Shown piece by piece: positions 33,119 to 42,711 of a stretch of DNA of 64,000 bases (positions are counted from its first letter, which is position 1; each line of letters opens with the position of its first letter). Under the pieces are notes generated by a model, which worked only from the letters and a program-made list of their open reading frames with translations, ran no database searches and was not told the origin of the DNA. The DNA is from Halalkaliarchaeum sp. AArc-CO. GTDB lineage: Archaea; Halobacteriota; Halobacteria; Halobacteriales; Haloferacaceae. Both the position numbers and the translations under genes were made by a program. The stretch lies in contig NZ_CP087723.1 in assembly GCF_024972735.1 (NCBI RefSeq), positions 558,001-622,000 of the forward strand, in the 5' to 3' direction.

Positions 33119-34227
33119 CTGCTGTGAACGTATCCAGTGACGTCCTTCTCCCAGTGTCGCAGTCGCCAACGTTGCCGGCGGTGATCGACGCCGCAGTCGA
33201 GCGGGCTGGCGACCAGGCTGTCGAATCGGACGCTCCGGTCACGCTGCATCTGATCCGTGTGTTGCCCCACGTTCGCGACGACGTCGAGGTGGCCACCGAC
33301 CGCCAACTGAACCGGGCCGAAGAGCGCGCACGGGAAACGGCTCCCTCGTCGGTTTCCGTCACGACCGCGCTCGTCGCGCCGGATCGGTATCTCGCCGATC
33401 CCACCGACCACGCCGAGGAGATCCACCGGTACGTCGACGAGCACGGGATCGGACTCGTCGTCCTGGATCCGAACTACGCGATCGACGCGACCGATCCCGA
33501 CCTCCACTCGATCGGTGCCGCGCTCGAAGACGAGGGCGTTCCGTACGACCGACCCGCGGTCACTGCCGAACGGCGGCTCCCCTCGCGGGCGGAGGTCGTC
33601 CGGTTCGGCGGCGTGTTCCTCCTCTCGTTCGGGTTCTACCTCGCCGTCGCGGGCGAGCGGTATCTCTACGCGACGGTGACGGGTGCGCTGACGGCACTCG
33701 TCGTCGCCGGACTCCTCAGGAACGTGGTTTTCGAAACCACGCCCAGGGCAGCGCGGGGTCCCCACGTCGTGGTTCGGGGCATCGCGTACGTTCCGTACCT
33801 CCTGTGGGAGATTCTCAAGGCAAACGTCGTGATCGCGTACGTGGTGTTGCATCCGTCGCTCCCTCTCGAAACCTATCTGGATCGGATCGACACGCCGCTT
33901 TCGGGTGGGCTTCCGGTGACGGGGTTCGCGAACAGCCTCACCCTTACCCCGGGAACGCTCACGGTGGACGCCGACGGTAACGATCTGCTGGTGCATTCAA
34001 TGACCGCCGGCACTCGTCGCGATCTCCTCGAGGGAGGCCGGGAGCGGGCGATCCAGTTCGTCTTTCGGGGCCGATCAGCTTTGGACCTCCCGGGGCCGAT
34101 CGAGCGGGACGCAGTCGTCGAACTCGTCGGTTCGGTCCCGATCGATCCCGCAAAGGAGCCCGAGGACATCCCGACGCCGGAAGCCGACGCCGGCGCGCAG
34201 GCCACGGAGGGTCCCGCGGATGAGTGA
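33115..34227 (+). CDS. mnhE: Mrp/Mnh antiporter subunit E with N-terminal Usp-like domain
   Basis: This membrane subunit of a multisubunit cation/proton antiporter has about 370 residues, long for MnhE (about 160 in bacteria). The first 165 residues form a soluble UspA-like domain starting VLLPVSQSPTLPAVIDAAVE and ending with GLVVLDPNY. The E domain follows, with VFLLSFGFYLAVAGERYLYA, YVPYLLWEILKANVVIAYVV and TPGTLTVDADGNDLLVHSM, the MnhE core. The start is GTG 33115, or GTG 33124. Its ATGAGTGA end overlaps mnhF by 8 bases. It opens an 11-gene run to 44549. Confidence 0.85.
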   Translation: MTAVNVSSDVLLPVSQSPTLPAVIDAAVERAGDQAVESDAPVTLHLIRVLPHVRDDVEVATDRQLNRAEERARETAPSSVSVTTALVAPDRYLADPTDHAEEIHRYVDEHGIGLVVLDPNYAIDATDPDLHSIGAALEDEGVPYDRPAVTAERRLPSRAEVVRFGGVFLLSFGFYLAVAGERYLYATVTGALTALVVAGLLRNVVFETTPRAARGPHVVVRGIAYVPYLLWEILKANVVIAYVVLHPSLPLETYLDRIDTPLSGGLPVTGFANSLTLTPGTLTVDADGNDLLVHSMTAGTRRDLLEGGRERAIQFVFRGRSALDLPGPIERDAVVELVGSVPIDPAKEPEDIPTPEADAGAQATEGPADE

Positions 34228-34498
34228 ACTCGCCGGAACCGTGATGCTCGGTGCAGCCGGGCTCGTCATTCTCATGGCCGTCGTGGTGTCCTACCGGGTC
34301 GCGACCGGGCCGACCACCCAGGATCGGCTCATCGGTGTGAACGTCATCGGCACCTCGACGGTGATCGTCATCGTGTTCCTCGCTGCCGGCCTCGACCGCC
34401 CGGAGTACGTCGACATCGCGCTGGTGTACGCGCTGTTGAATTTCCTTTTGAGCCTCGCGATCGCCAGGTTCACATACCACGAAGGGAGGGTCGAGTGA
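34220..34498 (+). CDS. mnhF: Mrp/Mnh antiporter subunit F
   Basis: This 92-residue protein has three membrane helices. MrpF landmarks are SYRVATGPTTQDRLIGVNVIG and YVDIALVYALLNFLLSLAIARF. It overlaps mnhE by 8 bases and mnhG by 4 (GTGA). Family knowledge: small F and G subunits help assemble the Mrp complex in the cell membrane. Confidence 0.9.
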   Translation: MSELAGTVMLGAAGLVILMAVVVSYRVATGPTTQDRLIGVNVIGTSTVIVIVFLAAGLDRPEYVDIALVYALLNFLLSLAIARFTYHEGRVE

Positions 34499-34896
34499 GC
34501 ATGACGATCCAGACTGCCGTCGTGATCGGGCTCACCGCCGCCGCCGTCTTCTTCACCTTCGTGGGCGCGGTCGGACTCCTCCGTCTCCCCGACATTTACA
34601 CCCGGGCACACGCCGCATCGAAGGCCGACACTCTCGGGGCTGGCTTCGCCGTCGCTGCGGTGGCGATCCACTTCGGTGTCCAGATCGTGGTGGTCAAGAT
34701 GCTGCTTTTGCTCGTGTTTATCTACATCACCAATCCGACGGCAAGCCACGCCATCTCCCGGGCGGCGTATCTCCAGGACGCGGCGGTCTGGATCAGGACC
34801 GAAGACGGGTCGGGGGAACTGGTCTCGCCGCGGTCGGACGTGGATGAATCACACCTCGAGGAGCAGTTTGCGGAAGGAGAGGGGAAGGAGCCGTGA
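34495..34896 (+). CDS. mnhG: Mrp/Mnh antiporter subunit G
   Basis: This 133-residue protein contains FTFVGAVGLLRLPDIYTRAH and AASKADTLGAGF, both MrpG hallmarks, followed by two more helices ending in NPTASHAISRAAYL, and an acidic tail. A GTG start at 34495 overlaps the mnhF TGA; an ATG at 34501 is possible. It overlaps the next gene by four bases (GTGA at 34893). Confidence 0.9.
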   Translation: MSMTIQTAVVIGLTAAAVFFTFVGAVGLLRLPDIYTRAHAASKADTLGAGFAVAAVAIHFGVQIVVVKMLLLLVFIYITNPTASHAISRAAYLQDAAVWIRTEDGSGELVSPRSDVDESHLEEQFAEGEGKEP

Positions 34897-35465
34897 TTTT
34901 GGTCGAATTCGTTCTGGTGGCGTTCGTGGTCCTGATGGCAGTTCTCGTGGCGCTCCTCGAGGACATCGTGGGAGCGATTGCCACCTTCGCGGTGTTCAGT
35001 CTGGGGCTCGGACTGGTCTGGATCCTGCTTGCGGCGCCCGACGTCGCCCTGGCGGAGGCGGCGGTCGGGGGTGGTATCCTGTCTGTGCTGTACGTTCTCG
35101 CGGTGATTCTGACGAGCCGAGGGGTGCCCGACGCCGACCCCGAGGAAGAAGGACTGTTCCGGTCGATAAACCTCCGCGCACTCGCCGTGGTCGTTGCGCT
35201 GGCGGTTCCGCTGTTGTTCGCCATCACTGGGCTCCCGGACGTTGGCGACCCAACAGCACCGGCGGTAAGCGAGACGTATCCCGACGGATCGTTGACTCCG
35301 TACGGCTTCTACGTGGGACACACGCTCGAGGAGACAGGACTGTCGAACGCAGTCGCGGCGGTGCTCGTCGTTTTTCGGGGGCTCGACACCCTCGGTGAGG
35401 CCGTGGTCGTCTTCACCGCCGCTGTCGGCGTCCTGATCGTCCTCGAACGGGAGGTGCTGACGTGA
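34893..35465 (+). CDS. MbhD/MbhE-like membrane subunit (DUF4040 type)
   Basis: This 190-residue membrane protein includes LLEDIVGAIATFAVFSLGLGLVW and PDVALAEAAVGGGILSVLYVLAV, the DUF4040/MbhD segment, and then a second half with YGFYVGHTLEETGLSNAVAAVLVVFRG, similar to the MbhE/MrpB N-part. In bacteria these sequences sit in the C-terminal part of MrpA; here they are a separate subunit, as in archaeal Mbh/Mrp complexes. GTG start at 34893, with four-base overlaps on both sides. Confidence 0.85.
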   Translation: MILVEFVLVAFVVLMAVLVALLEDIVGAIATFAVFSLGLGLVWILLAAPDVALAEAAVGGGILSVLYVLAVILTSRGVPDADPEEEGLFRSINLRALAVVVALAVPLLFAITGLPDVGDPTAPAVSETYPDGSLTPYGFYVGHTLEETGLSNAVAAVLVVFRGLDTLGEAVVVFTAAVGVLIVLEREVLT

Positions 35466-36001
35466 CAGCTCCCGCAACCGGGTCCGATTCCGATTTCGAT
35501 TCCGATTCCGTCCCCGGTCGGAACTCATCCTCGCCCCCAGGTTCGAGAGGACCGAGTCATCCCCCGTACGTTCGGAGTCCGGTTATCACGACGGCGGCCC
35601 GGACGACAGCCCCGTTCGTGATGACGTACGGCTGGTATCTCGTTCTCTACGGCGCTCACGTTCCAGGCGGCGGGTTCCAGGGCGGTGTCGTTATCGGGGC
35701 GACGGTCGTGCTCCTCGGACTCGCGTTCGGACTCCAGCCGACTCGCGAGTGGCTCGACGACCGCGTCGTGACCGGCGGTGCCTTCGTGGGGTTCGGGCTG
35801 TTCGGCGCCCTCGGTGCGGGATCGATCGCCGCGGGCGGGGCGACCCTGGAGGTCTTCGTCTTCCCGATTCCGGTGACCATCGTCGTCGAGATCGTCGAGG
35901 TCGCGATCGGGCTCATCGTGGGCGGGATGGTCTCGGGTCTGTTTCTCGTCATCGGAGCCGGAGTTCGGGAGCCCGTTCGGGAGAGCGGTGATCGTGCGTG
36001 A
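35462..36001 (+). CDS. mnhB: Mrp/Mnh antiporter subunit B
   Basis: This 179-residue protein starts at GTG 35462 with a disordered Ser/Asp/Pro-rich stretch (5-35), then the MnhB core: VRSPVITTAARTTAPFVMTYG, YGAHVPGGGFQGGVVIGATVV and a chain of helices to residue 170. The N-terminal extension of about 35 residues is unusual. It overlaps the neighbours by 4 bases. Role: membrane scaffold in the antiporter. Confidence 0.9.
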   Translation: MTAPATGSDSDFDSDSVPGRNSSSPPGSRGPSHPPYVRSPVITTAARTTAPFVMTYGWYLVLYGAHVPGGGFQGGVVIGATVVLLGLAFGLQPTREWLDDRVVTGGAFVGFGLFGALGAGSIAAGGATLEVFVFPIPVTIVVEIVEVAIGLIVGGMVSGLFLVIGAGVREPVRESGDRA

Positions 36002-36360
36002 TCGACCCTGTCGTTCCAGATGTCCACCACTACTACCTGATGTTTCTCGCGGTCTTCATAATCGGTCTGTACACGCTGATCGACGACCCACACCTCGTGA
36101 AGAAGGTCATCGGGCTCGGTCTGATGCAGATCTCGGTGTTCATGCTGTTCGTCTCGATCGGCTACATCGAGGGTGCCAATCCGCCGCTGGTCGACGAACC
36201 GGGTCCGCACGCCAATCCCCTCCCTCACGTCATCGTGTTGACCGCGATCGTGATCGCGGTGTCGCTCAGTGCGCTCGCGCTGGCGATCGTGATCCGCCTG
36301 TACGCAGAGTTCGGCACGACCGACGTGAGAGAGATCGAGGAGGCGCTCGCCGATGAATGA
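35998..36360 (+). CDS. mnhC: Mrp/Mnh antiporter subunit C (NuoK-like)
   Basis: This 120-residue subunit has three helices, with LMFLAVFIIGLYTLIDDPHL and KKVIGLGLMQISVFMLFVSIG, then HVIVLTAIVIAVSLSALALAI, as in MrpC/NuoK. GTG start at 35998, four-base overlap upstream and 8-base overlap with the next gene. It follows mnhB as in bacterial mrp operons. Confidence 0.9.
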   Translation: MIDPVVPDVHHYYLMFLAVFIIGLYTLIDDPHLVKKVIGLGLMQISVFMLFVSIGYIEGANPPLVDEPGPHANPLPHVIVLTAIVIAVSLSALALAIVIRLYAEFGTTDVREIEEALADE

Positions 36361-37945
36361 GATCCTCCCTCTTTCGGCCGCCGTCGAGGTCACCTCCTGG
36401 CGTCCGTTCGCTGCCGTCCTCGTGACCGGAATCGCGGCGTTGTTCATCATGGGACTCGGTCGGTGGCCGAACGTCAGGGACGGGGTAACCGTCGTCGTTG
36501 CCCTCCTCAAGTTCGGCCTCGTCGCGAGTCTGGCCCCGGCTGTTCTCGCCGGACGACGCCCGACGACGGACCTCGGGACGCTCGTCCCCGGCGTCGAGTT
36601 CGCCTTCCAGGCCGAGCCGCTCGGGATGGTGTTCGCGCTCGTCGCCAGTGGACTATACGTCGTCACCGCCGTCTACAGTATCGGCTACATGCGGGGCCTG
36701 TCTGCGGACGAACAGACGCGCTTTTTCGCCGGACTCGCGGCGAGCCTGAGTGCGACGCTGGGTGTTGCGTTCGCCACGAACCTGCTCGTGTTGATCGTCT
36801 TTTATGAACTGTTGACGGTCGCCACCTATCCACTGGTCGCACACGACGAATCGAAAAGCGCCAGGGAGGCCGGTTACAAGTATCTCGTCTACGCGTTCAG
36901 CGGCGGTGTCGTCGCGCTCGCCGGGACGCTGGTCGTGTTCTGGGCGGCCGGGACGGTGACGTTCGATCCCGGTGGAATCGCCGGCCTCGCCGCGACGGAT
37001 CCCTCGATCGCCCGGACGGCGTTCGCGCTGCTGGTCGTGGGGTTCGGAGTCAAGGCGGCGGTGATGCCGCTGCACTCCTGGCTTCCCAGCGCGATGGTGG
37101 CGCCGACGCCGATCTCGGGGCTGCTGCACGCCGTCGCCGTCGTGAAGTCCGGGGTCTTCGGCATCGCCCGGACTGTCCTCGAGGTGTTCGGTCCCGCTAC
37201 AGCCGAGGCACTCGGGTTGGCCGTCCTGCTTGCGGTCGCAGCCGGTGCGACCATCCTCCTCGCCAGCCTGCTCGCACTCCGGCAGGACAACATCAAACGG
37301 CTGCTCGCGTACTCGACGATCGCACAGCTGTCGTACATCGTCCTCGGCATCGCCTTGCTTACGCCGGCTGCGATCACCGGTGCGCTACTGCATCTGCCGG
37401 CACACGCGTTCGCCAAGCTGACGCTGTTTTTCTGTGCCGGCGCGTTACACGTCGAACTTCACCTCGACGACGTGAGCGATGCGGTCGGAGCCGGAGCACG
37501 GATGCCGGTGACGATGGGAGCGTTCGCGCTTGCGAGCGCCAGTATGGCGGGCATCCCGCTTTTCGCCGGCTTCACGAGCAAGTGGCACCTCCTCCAGGGC
37601 GGGTTCGAGGCCGGCGAGATCGTCGTCGGGCTGTTCGTCGTCTCGGGGGTTCTCAACGTTGCATACTTCTGGCCGGTCGTCTCCGCCGCCTTCTTCGAGA
37701 CGCAGGAGACCGCCGATCCGAAGCCGCTCATCGACGGGCCGTTCGGGGGCGGCGAGAGGGGCACTGACGCAGAGCAGTTCCAGCGGGTGGAGTCGTGGAC
37801 TGACGAAACGTCGCTTCTCATGCTCGGGCCGATTCTCGCAACACTGGCGCTCGTCGTCGTCTTCGGGATCGTCCCGTGGGCGACCGGGCTGTACGACCTC
37901 GTCGGCCTCGCCGTCGAGTGGTCCACTGGGGGTGATGTTCCGTGA
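36353..37945 (+). CDS. mnhD: Antiporter-like (MnhD/NuoM-type) subunit 1
   Basis: This 530-residue membrane subunit is from the proton-conducting transporter family. Key residues are all in place: Glu152 in FYELLTVATYPLV, TM7 Lys234 in GFGVKAAVMPLHSWLPSAM, and TM8 Lys265 in HAVAVVKSGVFG. Helices continue to residue 520. It overlaps mnhC by 8 bases and the next gene by 4. This is the only one of five such subunits in the operon with both lysines. Confidence 0.88.
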   Translation: MNEILPLSAAVEVTSWRPFAAVLVTGIAALFIMGLGRWPNVRDGVTVVVALLKFGLVASLAPAVLAGRRPTTDLGTLVPGVEFAFQAEPLGMVFALVASGLYVVTAVYSIGYMRGLSADEQTRFFAGLAASLSATLGVAFATNLLVLIVFYELLTVATYPLVAHDESKSAREAGYKYLVYAFSGGVVALAGTLVVFWAAGTVTFDPGGIAGLAATDPSIARTAFALLVVGFGVKAAVMPLHSWLPSAMVAPTPISGLLHAVAVVKSGVFGIARTVLEVFGPATAEALGLAVLLAVAAGATILLASLLALRQDNIKRLLAYSTIAQLSYIVLGIALLTPAAITGALLHLPAHAFAKLTLFFCAGALHVELHLDDVSDAVGAGARMPVTMGAFALASASMAGIPLFAGFTSKWHLLQGGFEAGEIVVGLFVVSGVLNVAYFWPVVSAAFFETQETADPKPLIDGPFGGGERGTDAEQFQRVESWTDETSLLMLGPILATLALVVVFGIVPWATGLYDLVGLAVEWSTGGDVP

Positions 37946-39768
37946 CTGCTCCGACAGCCCTCTTCGCGGGGACGATTCCGACCGACGTACTGGCGTATCC
38001 ACCTGCCGCAATGGTCCTCGTCGCTGCCGTGCTCGTCCTCGTACTTCCCCGACGACCGGCCCACTGGACGGCTTCGCTCGTCCTGCTCGGGGTTCTCGGC
38101 TGGATCGCACTGCTCCCGGACGGAACCGGGACGACGGTCCGGTTCCTCGAGTACGACCTGGTCGTCGTTGCGGTCGACGACGTCTCGCGGCTGGTCGGGC
38201 TGTCGTTTGCAGGCTTTGGCGCCCTCGCGGTCCTGTACGCCGACGCCGCGGGGTTCGACCGGTGGCATCTCTCGGCGGCGCTGGGCTACGTCGGCGCAGC
38301 GCTGTGGGCCGTTTTCGCGGGGGACTGGCTCGGGCTGTTGATCGGCTGGGAGATCATGGCGCTTTCGAGCACGCTCCTGGTGTGGCTTCACGGGGGGGAC
38401 GCGGTCCGGGCGGGCTACCGGTACGCGCTCTGGCACGGCCTGGGGGGCGGCCTCTTTGCAGCCGGGGTCGCCGCACACGCCGTGGCTGGCGGTACGTTCA
38501 CGGCGGCTGCACTCCAGTTCGACGGGACGGGGATCGCGCCGGGACTCCCGACGCTGCTGGTGGGGACTGCGATCGCGATTAACGCGGGGGTGATCGGGTT
38601 GCACGCGTGGCTACCCGACACCTACCCGCGACCGCACGTCGCCACCTCGGTGTTTCTCTGCGTCTACACGACGAAAACCGCTGTCTACGCCGCCTATCGA
38701 GCGTTCCCGGACGGACAGCTCCTCCTCGCGTACCTCGGAGGCGTGATGACGGTTTATGGGGCGGGATACGCGCTGGCACAGAAAGACATGCGCCGGCTGC
38801 TGTCGTATCACATTCAGGCGCAGGTGGGATACATGCTTGCGGGCATCGGAATCGGGTCGGCGCTCGGTGTCGCTGGCGGGTTCGCCCACCTGTTCAACAA
38901 CGTCCTTTACAAGGGTCTGCTGTTCATGGTCGCGGGGATCCTGGTTCTCCGGACCGGGAGGAACCGCCTCGACGAGTTCGGAGCTGTCGGTACCACTGCT
39001 CCGGTTCTTCTCGTCGTGTTTCTGATCGCCGCACTGTCGATTTCGGCCGTACCGGGGTTCAACGGGTTCGTGAGCAAGGGGATGATAATCGACGCGAGCG
39101 TGGCGGCGGACCGTCCGGCGCTGCGGTGGCTGTTGATCGCCGGCGGGGTTGGGACGGTGATGTCGTTTGCCAAGTTCGGCTACTACGCGTTCCTCCAAGG
39201 AACCGGCGAGAGACTCGGGAACACGACCGGGAGGGGGCTCGGGGAGACGTCACTCCAACACGCGGCTGTCGGCGTCGCGATCGCGGTCGCCTGTGTCTTC
39301 TTCGGGCTCAATTACGGGGCGCTGTTCTCCCTGTTGCCGGCGACTGACGCCTGGGCTACGGATCCGTACTCGACGTCCCACCTTCTGGACGGGTTCGCGA
39401 TCGTCGCAGCCGGTCTCGTCGGATTCGTGGTGGCCAAAGGTGTCCTCGATCGACTCCACGGTGGCGTTGACGTCGGCGTTCTCCAGGATCGAATGGCGTT
39501 TTACGGGACACGATGGTTCGTCGGAGCCATCAGCGCGACGTATCGCACAGTCGACGACCGGGCAAGCGCCACTGGCTGGGAGGTGGCGCGTGCCGTCCGC
39601 GATCCCGTCGAGACGATCGCCGGGCTGCTCCCCTCGAAATACGAGGACCGTTACCGTCGACGCGCCCGGCGTACGCCGGGTGAAACGGGGACGAAGTTCA
39701 GCTTCCGTTCGTGCCTGTACCTGACTGCACTGGTCATCGCGTTCGCACTCGGGGTGGCGCTCACATGA
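37942..39768 (+). CDS. Antiporter-like (MnhA/NuoL-type) subunit 1, TM7 Lys replaced by Asn
   Basis: This 608-residue proton-conducting transporter-family subunit starts at GTG 37942. The membrane Glu is present (Glu137 in LIGWEIMALSS) and TM8 Lys245 is kept (YTTKTAVYA). The position of the usual TM7 Lys is Asn214 (AIAINAGVIGLHAWLPD). A long C-terminal extension (about 480-600) holds a lateral-helix-like region. Its closest relative is the subunit at 42708-44549, with many blocks of identical DNA. It overlaps its neighbours by 4 bases (GTGA, ATGA). Confidence 0.88.
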   Translation: MTAPTALFAGTIPTDVLAYPPAAMVLVAAVLVLVLPRRPAHWTASLVLLGVLGWIALLPDGTGTTVRFLEYDLVVVAVDDVSRLVGLSFAGFGALAVLYADAAGFDRWHLSAALGYVGAALWAVFAGDWLGLLIGWEIMALSSTLLVWLHGGDAVRAGYRYALWHGLGGGLFAAGVAAHAVAGGTFTAAALQFDGTGIAPGLPTLLVGTAIAINAGVIGLHAWLPDTYPRPHVATSVFLCVYTTKTAVYAAYRAFPDGQLLLAYLGGVMTVYGAGYALAQKDMRRLLSYHIQAQVGYMLAGIGIGSALGVAGGFAHLFNNVLYKGLLFMVAGILVLRTGRNRLDEFGAVGTTAPVLLVVFLIAALSISAVPGFNGFVSKGMIIDASVAADRPALRWLLIAGGVGTVMSFAKFGYYAFLQGTGERLGNTTGRGLGETSLQHAAVGVAIAVACVFFGLNYGALFSLLPATDAWATDPYSTSHLLDGFAIVAAGLVGFVVAKGVLDRLHGGVDVGVLQDRMAFYGTRWFVGAISATYRTVDDRASATGWEVARAVRDPVETIAGLLPSKYEDRYRRRARRTPGETGTKFSFRSCLYLTALVIAFALGVALT

Positions 39769-41231
39769 GCGAACTCGCCTGGCTGGCCAGCGTCATCGTC
39801 CTCGTCCCGCTTTTATCCGCCGTCATCCCGGTGGTCGCTAGCCTCCGATATGATCGCGTCGGCTGGTGGGTCGCCGCGGCCTCACTCGGTATCACGTTCG
39901 CCCTCACAGTGGTCCTCGCTGTGGAGATTTTAGCCACCGGCACGATCCGCTACGAAATGGGTGGAATTCCCGCACCCTTCGGCGTCGAACTGTACGCCGA
40001 TGCCTTCTCGGGGACAGTGCTTCTCCTGGACATTCTCATGGCGCTGGGCGTGCTCGCGTACACCCGGACCGCCGGCCCGCGGGGGAACGCCTTTTATAGC
40101 GGCTATCTGCTGCTCACCGGCGGGATGATGGGAATCATCCTCACTGGCGACCTGTTCAACCTGTACATCTTCCTCGAGATGATGGGGATCGCGGCGTACG
40201 CGCTGGTCGCCTCCGCGGAGTCCCGATGGTCGACGTACGCCGCGTTCAAGTACCTGATCCTCGGGACTATCGGCGCGATGTTGTATCTCCTCGGGGTCGC
40301 GTTTGCCTTCGCGGCGACGGGAACGTTGAACATGGCGGATCTGTCGATCCGGCTGGCCGAAGTCGGCTACTCTGATCCGGTCGTCGTGGCGAGCTTCGCG
40401 TTGATGACGATCGGTCTCGCGATCAAAATTGCGCTGTTCCCCCTCCACACCTGGTTGGCCGACGCCCACGCGGCCGCCCCCAGCGCGATCAGTGCACTGA
40501 TCTCGGGACTGTTACCGGCGGTCGCCGTCTACGCGTTCGTCCGGGTTATTTACACGGTCTTTACAACCGAGTTCCTCGCGGCCAATCCGATTATCGCTGA
40601 GGGATTGATATATGGAACGATCCTCAGTCTCCTGATCGGAAACGTCTTCGCGATCCTCCAGCGGCAGATTAAACTCATGCTGGCGTACTCGACAATCTCC
40701 CAGTTCGGACTTATCGTGGTTGGACTGATGATCGCAAACGAGACAGCGCTGTTCGGATCGATCCTGCAGATGTTCGGTCACGGGATCATCAAGGGCGGGC
40801 TGTTCATCCTGGCGGGGATGTTCGCGCTCCGGTTCGACGCGTACACGCTCGAAGAGTACGCCGGGCTGGCTAAGCGAGCGCCGATCCTGGGAGGGACGTT
40901 CGTTGCGCTTTCGATTACGATGATCGGGCTTCCCCCCTCCGTCGGATTCATGGGGAAGTGGTACATTGCGCTGGGGGCCATCGAGGAGGGGCTGTGGTTG
41001 ATCGCGGTTCTCGTCGTCGTGAGCACGGTGATGACGCTGGCGTACACGGTGCCGTTCATCAACCGGCTGTACTTCAAACCGTTCGACGACGACCGACCGG
41101 ACCGACCGAACGTCACGACCGGCATGGTGATCGCGGTCGTCCTCGCAGCGGCAGTCGGGCTCACGCTCGGGCTGGCGTCGGCGTGGATCGAGGCCGCCTT
41201 GCGCGAGGTCATCGCGACCCTGGTACAATGA
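39765..41231 (+). CDS. mnhD: Antiporter-like (MnhD/NuoM-type) subunit 2
   Basis: This 488-residue subunit starts at ATG 39765, overlapping the previous TGA by 4 bases. Motifs are Glu138 in YIFLEMMGIAAYALV, TM7 Lys221 in GLAIKIALFPLHTWLADAH, and PSAISALISGLLPAVAVYAF, where the TM8 Lys is replaced. It is a paralogue of the following gene. It ends 22 bases before the next start, the only real gap in the operon. Confidence 0.88.
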   Translation: MSELAWLASVIVLVPLLSAVIPVVASLRYDRVGWWVAAASLGITFALTVVLAVEILATGTIRYEMGGIPAPFGVELYADAFSGTVLLLDILMALGVLAYTRTAGPRGNAFYSGYLLLTGGMMGIILTGDLFNLYIFLEMMGIAAYALVASAESRWSTYAAFKYLILGTIGAMLYLLGVAFAFAATGTLNMADLSIRLAEVGYSDPVVVASFALMTIGLAIKIALFPLHTWLADAHAAAPSAISALISGLLPAVAVYAFVRVIYTVFTTEFLAANPIIAEGLIYGTILSLLIGNVFAILQRQIKLMLAYSTISQFGLIVVGLMIANETALFGSILQMFGHGIIKGGLFILAGMFALRFDAYTLEEYAGLAKRAPILGGTFVALSITMIGLPPSVGFMGKWYIALGAIEEGLWLIAVLVVVSTVMTLAYTVPFINRLYFKPFDDDRPDRPNVTTGMVIAVVLAAAVGLTLGLASAWIEAALREVIATLVQ

Positions 41232-41253
41232 ACATCCCCGTAGACTTGAGACG

Positions 41254-42711
41254 ATGATACTCACCGGACTGACGCTCCCGATTGCAGTTGCGCTTCCGTA
41301 CGCGGGAGCCGTCCTCGCGCTTTACATGGGGCGTTCCGTCCGTCGCACAGGGTGGCCGATTGCCGCTGTGACGCTGAGTTCCACGCTGGCTGTCGTGGCC
41401 CTCATTACTGTACAGGTCGCCGCCTCCGGCGTCATCTACTGGGAGTACGTTTACGTCCCGGACGTTCGGACGGTTCCCTTCCAGGCCGACGGGCTGTCGG
41501 CGACGTTGCTCTTCGTCGGTGCGTCGATGACCGCCGGAGCACTCGCGTACACCCGGTCTGCAGGTCCTCGGGGGAATCGATTTTACGCCGGCTATCTCGT
41601 TCTCGCCGGGAGCATCAACGGGCTGGCGGTTACTGGAAATCTGTTTTATGTGATCGTGTTTCTCGAACTCACGTCGCTTTCGATCATCACGCTGGTCGCT
41701 GCAAGCGACAAGGAGGGGGCGACGTTTGCGGCGATCAAGTACCTGTTCCTGGCTGCATCCGGCGGCGTCGTCGCTCTCATGGGGGTCGGCGTCGTCTATA
41801 CCCGGACCGGTACGCTGCTGCTTTCCGAGCTTCCCGATGCGATCGCGGCAGTCGGGTACGCCGATCCCGGATTCCGGATCGCGTTCGCCCTGATCGTCGT
41901 CGGCCTCTCGATGAAAGTCGGGCTGTTCCCCCTCCACGGCTGGCTGGCGGACGCCCACGCGGCGGCGCCGGACGCGGTCAGCGCCCTTATTTCCGGGGCG
42001 GTCCCTGCCCTCGCCGTCTTCACGTTCGTCCGGATCGTCGTCTCCGCGTTCACGCCGGATTTCCTGGCGGTCGTACCCACGCTCGAGGCGGTGTTCCTTT
42101 ACGGCATGGTTGCCATCATGCTCGTCGGAAACGTGCTGGCTCTGTATCAGCGCCACGTAAAGCTCATGCTGGCGTACTCGACGATTGCTCAGTTCGGTCT
42201 CGTGGCGATCGGTGTGGCGCTGGCAAACGACACGGCCACGTTCGGGGCGATTGTCCAGATGGCGGGCCACGGGTTCGCGAAAGGGGGGCTGTTCATCCTG
42301 TCGGGGATGCTCTCTCTTCGGTTCGGAGCCCGGACGATCGAGGAGTACGCCGGCCTGGCCGATCGTGCACCACTTCTGGGTGGGACGTTCGTCGTGCTGG
42401 CTATCTCGATGATCGGCCTGCCACCGACCGTCGGATTCGTCGGCAAGTGGTATATCGCACTGGGTGCGATCCAGGAGGGCGCCGTACTCGTCGCCGCCCT
42501 GGTCGTCGTGAGCACCCTGTTGACGCTCGGATATACTGTGCCGTTCATCAACGCACTTTACTTCAAACCGTTCGATGAGGAACGATCCGACCGCCGCGAC
42601 CGCCCCGCCGTTACGCGGGGCATGACCGCCGTCGTCGTCCTTGCTGCCGTGGTCGGCATCCTGCTCGGATTGACGTCGAACTGGATGCTCGAGGTGATGG
42701 TCGTCACATGA
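41254..42711 (+). CDS. mnhD: Antiporter-like (MnhD/NuoM-type) subunit 3
   Basis: This 485-residue paralogue of subunit 2 has Glu138 in VFLELTSLSIITLV and TM7 Lys221 in GLSMKVGLFPLHGWLADAH, but no TM8 Lys (LISGAVPALAVFTF). ATG at 41254 follows a 22-base spacer without an obvious promoter. It overlaps the next gene by 4 bases. Similar length and layout to subunit 2 suggest an old duplication. Confidence 0.88.
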   Translation: MILTGLTLPIAVALPYAGAVLALYMGRSVRRTGWPIAAVTLSSTLAVVALITVQVAASGVIYWEYVYVPDVRTVPFQADGLSATLLFVGASMTAGALAYTRSAGPRGNRFYAGYLVLAGSINGLAVTGNLFYVIVFLELTSLSIITLVAASDKEGATFAAIKYLFLAASGGVVALMGVGVVYTRTGTLLLSELPDAIAAVGYADPGFRIAFALIVVGLSMKVGLFPLHGWLADAHAAAPDAVSALISGAVPALAVFTFVRIVVSAFTPDFLAVVPTLEAVFLYGMVAIMLVGNVLALYQRHVKLMLAYSTIAQFGLVAIGVALANDTATFGAIVQMAGHGFAKGGLFILSGMLSLRFGARTIEEYAGLADRAPLLGGTFVVLAISMIGLPPTVGFVGKWYIALGAIQEGAVLVAALVVVSTLLTLGYTVPFINALYFKPFDEERSDRRDRPAVTRGMTAVVVLAAVVGILLGLTSNWMLEVMVVT

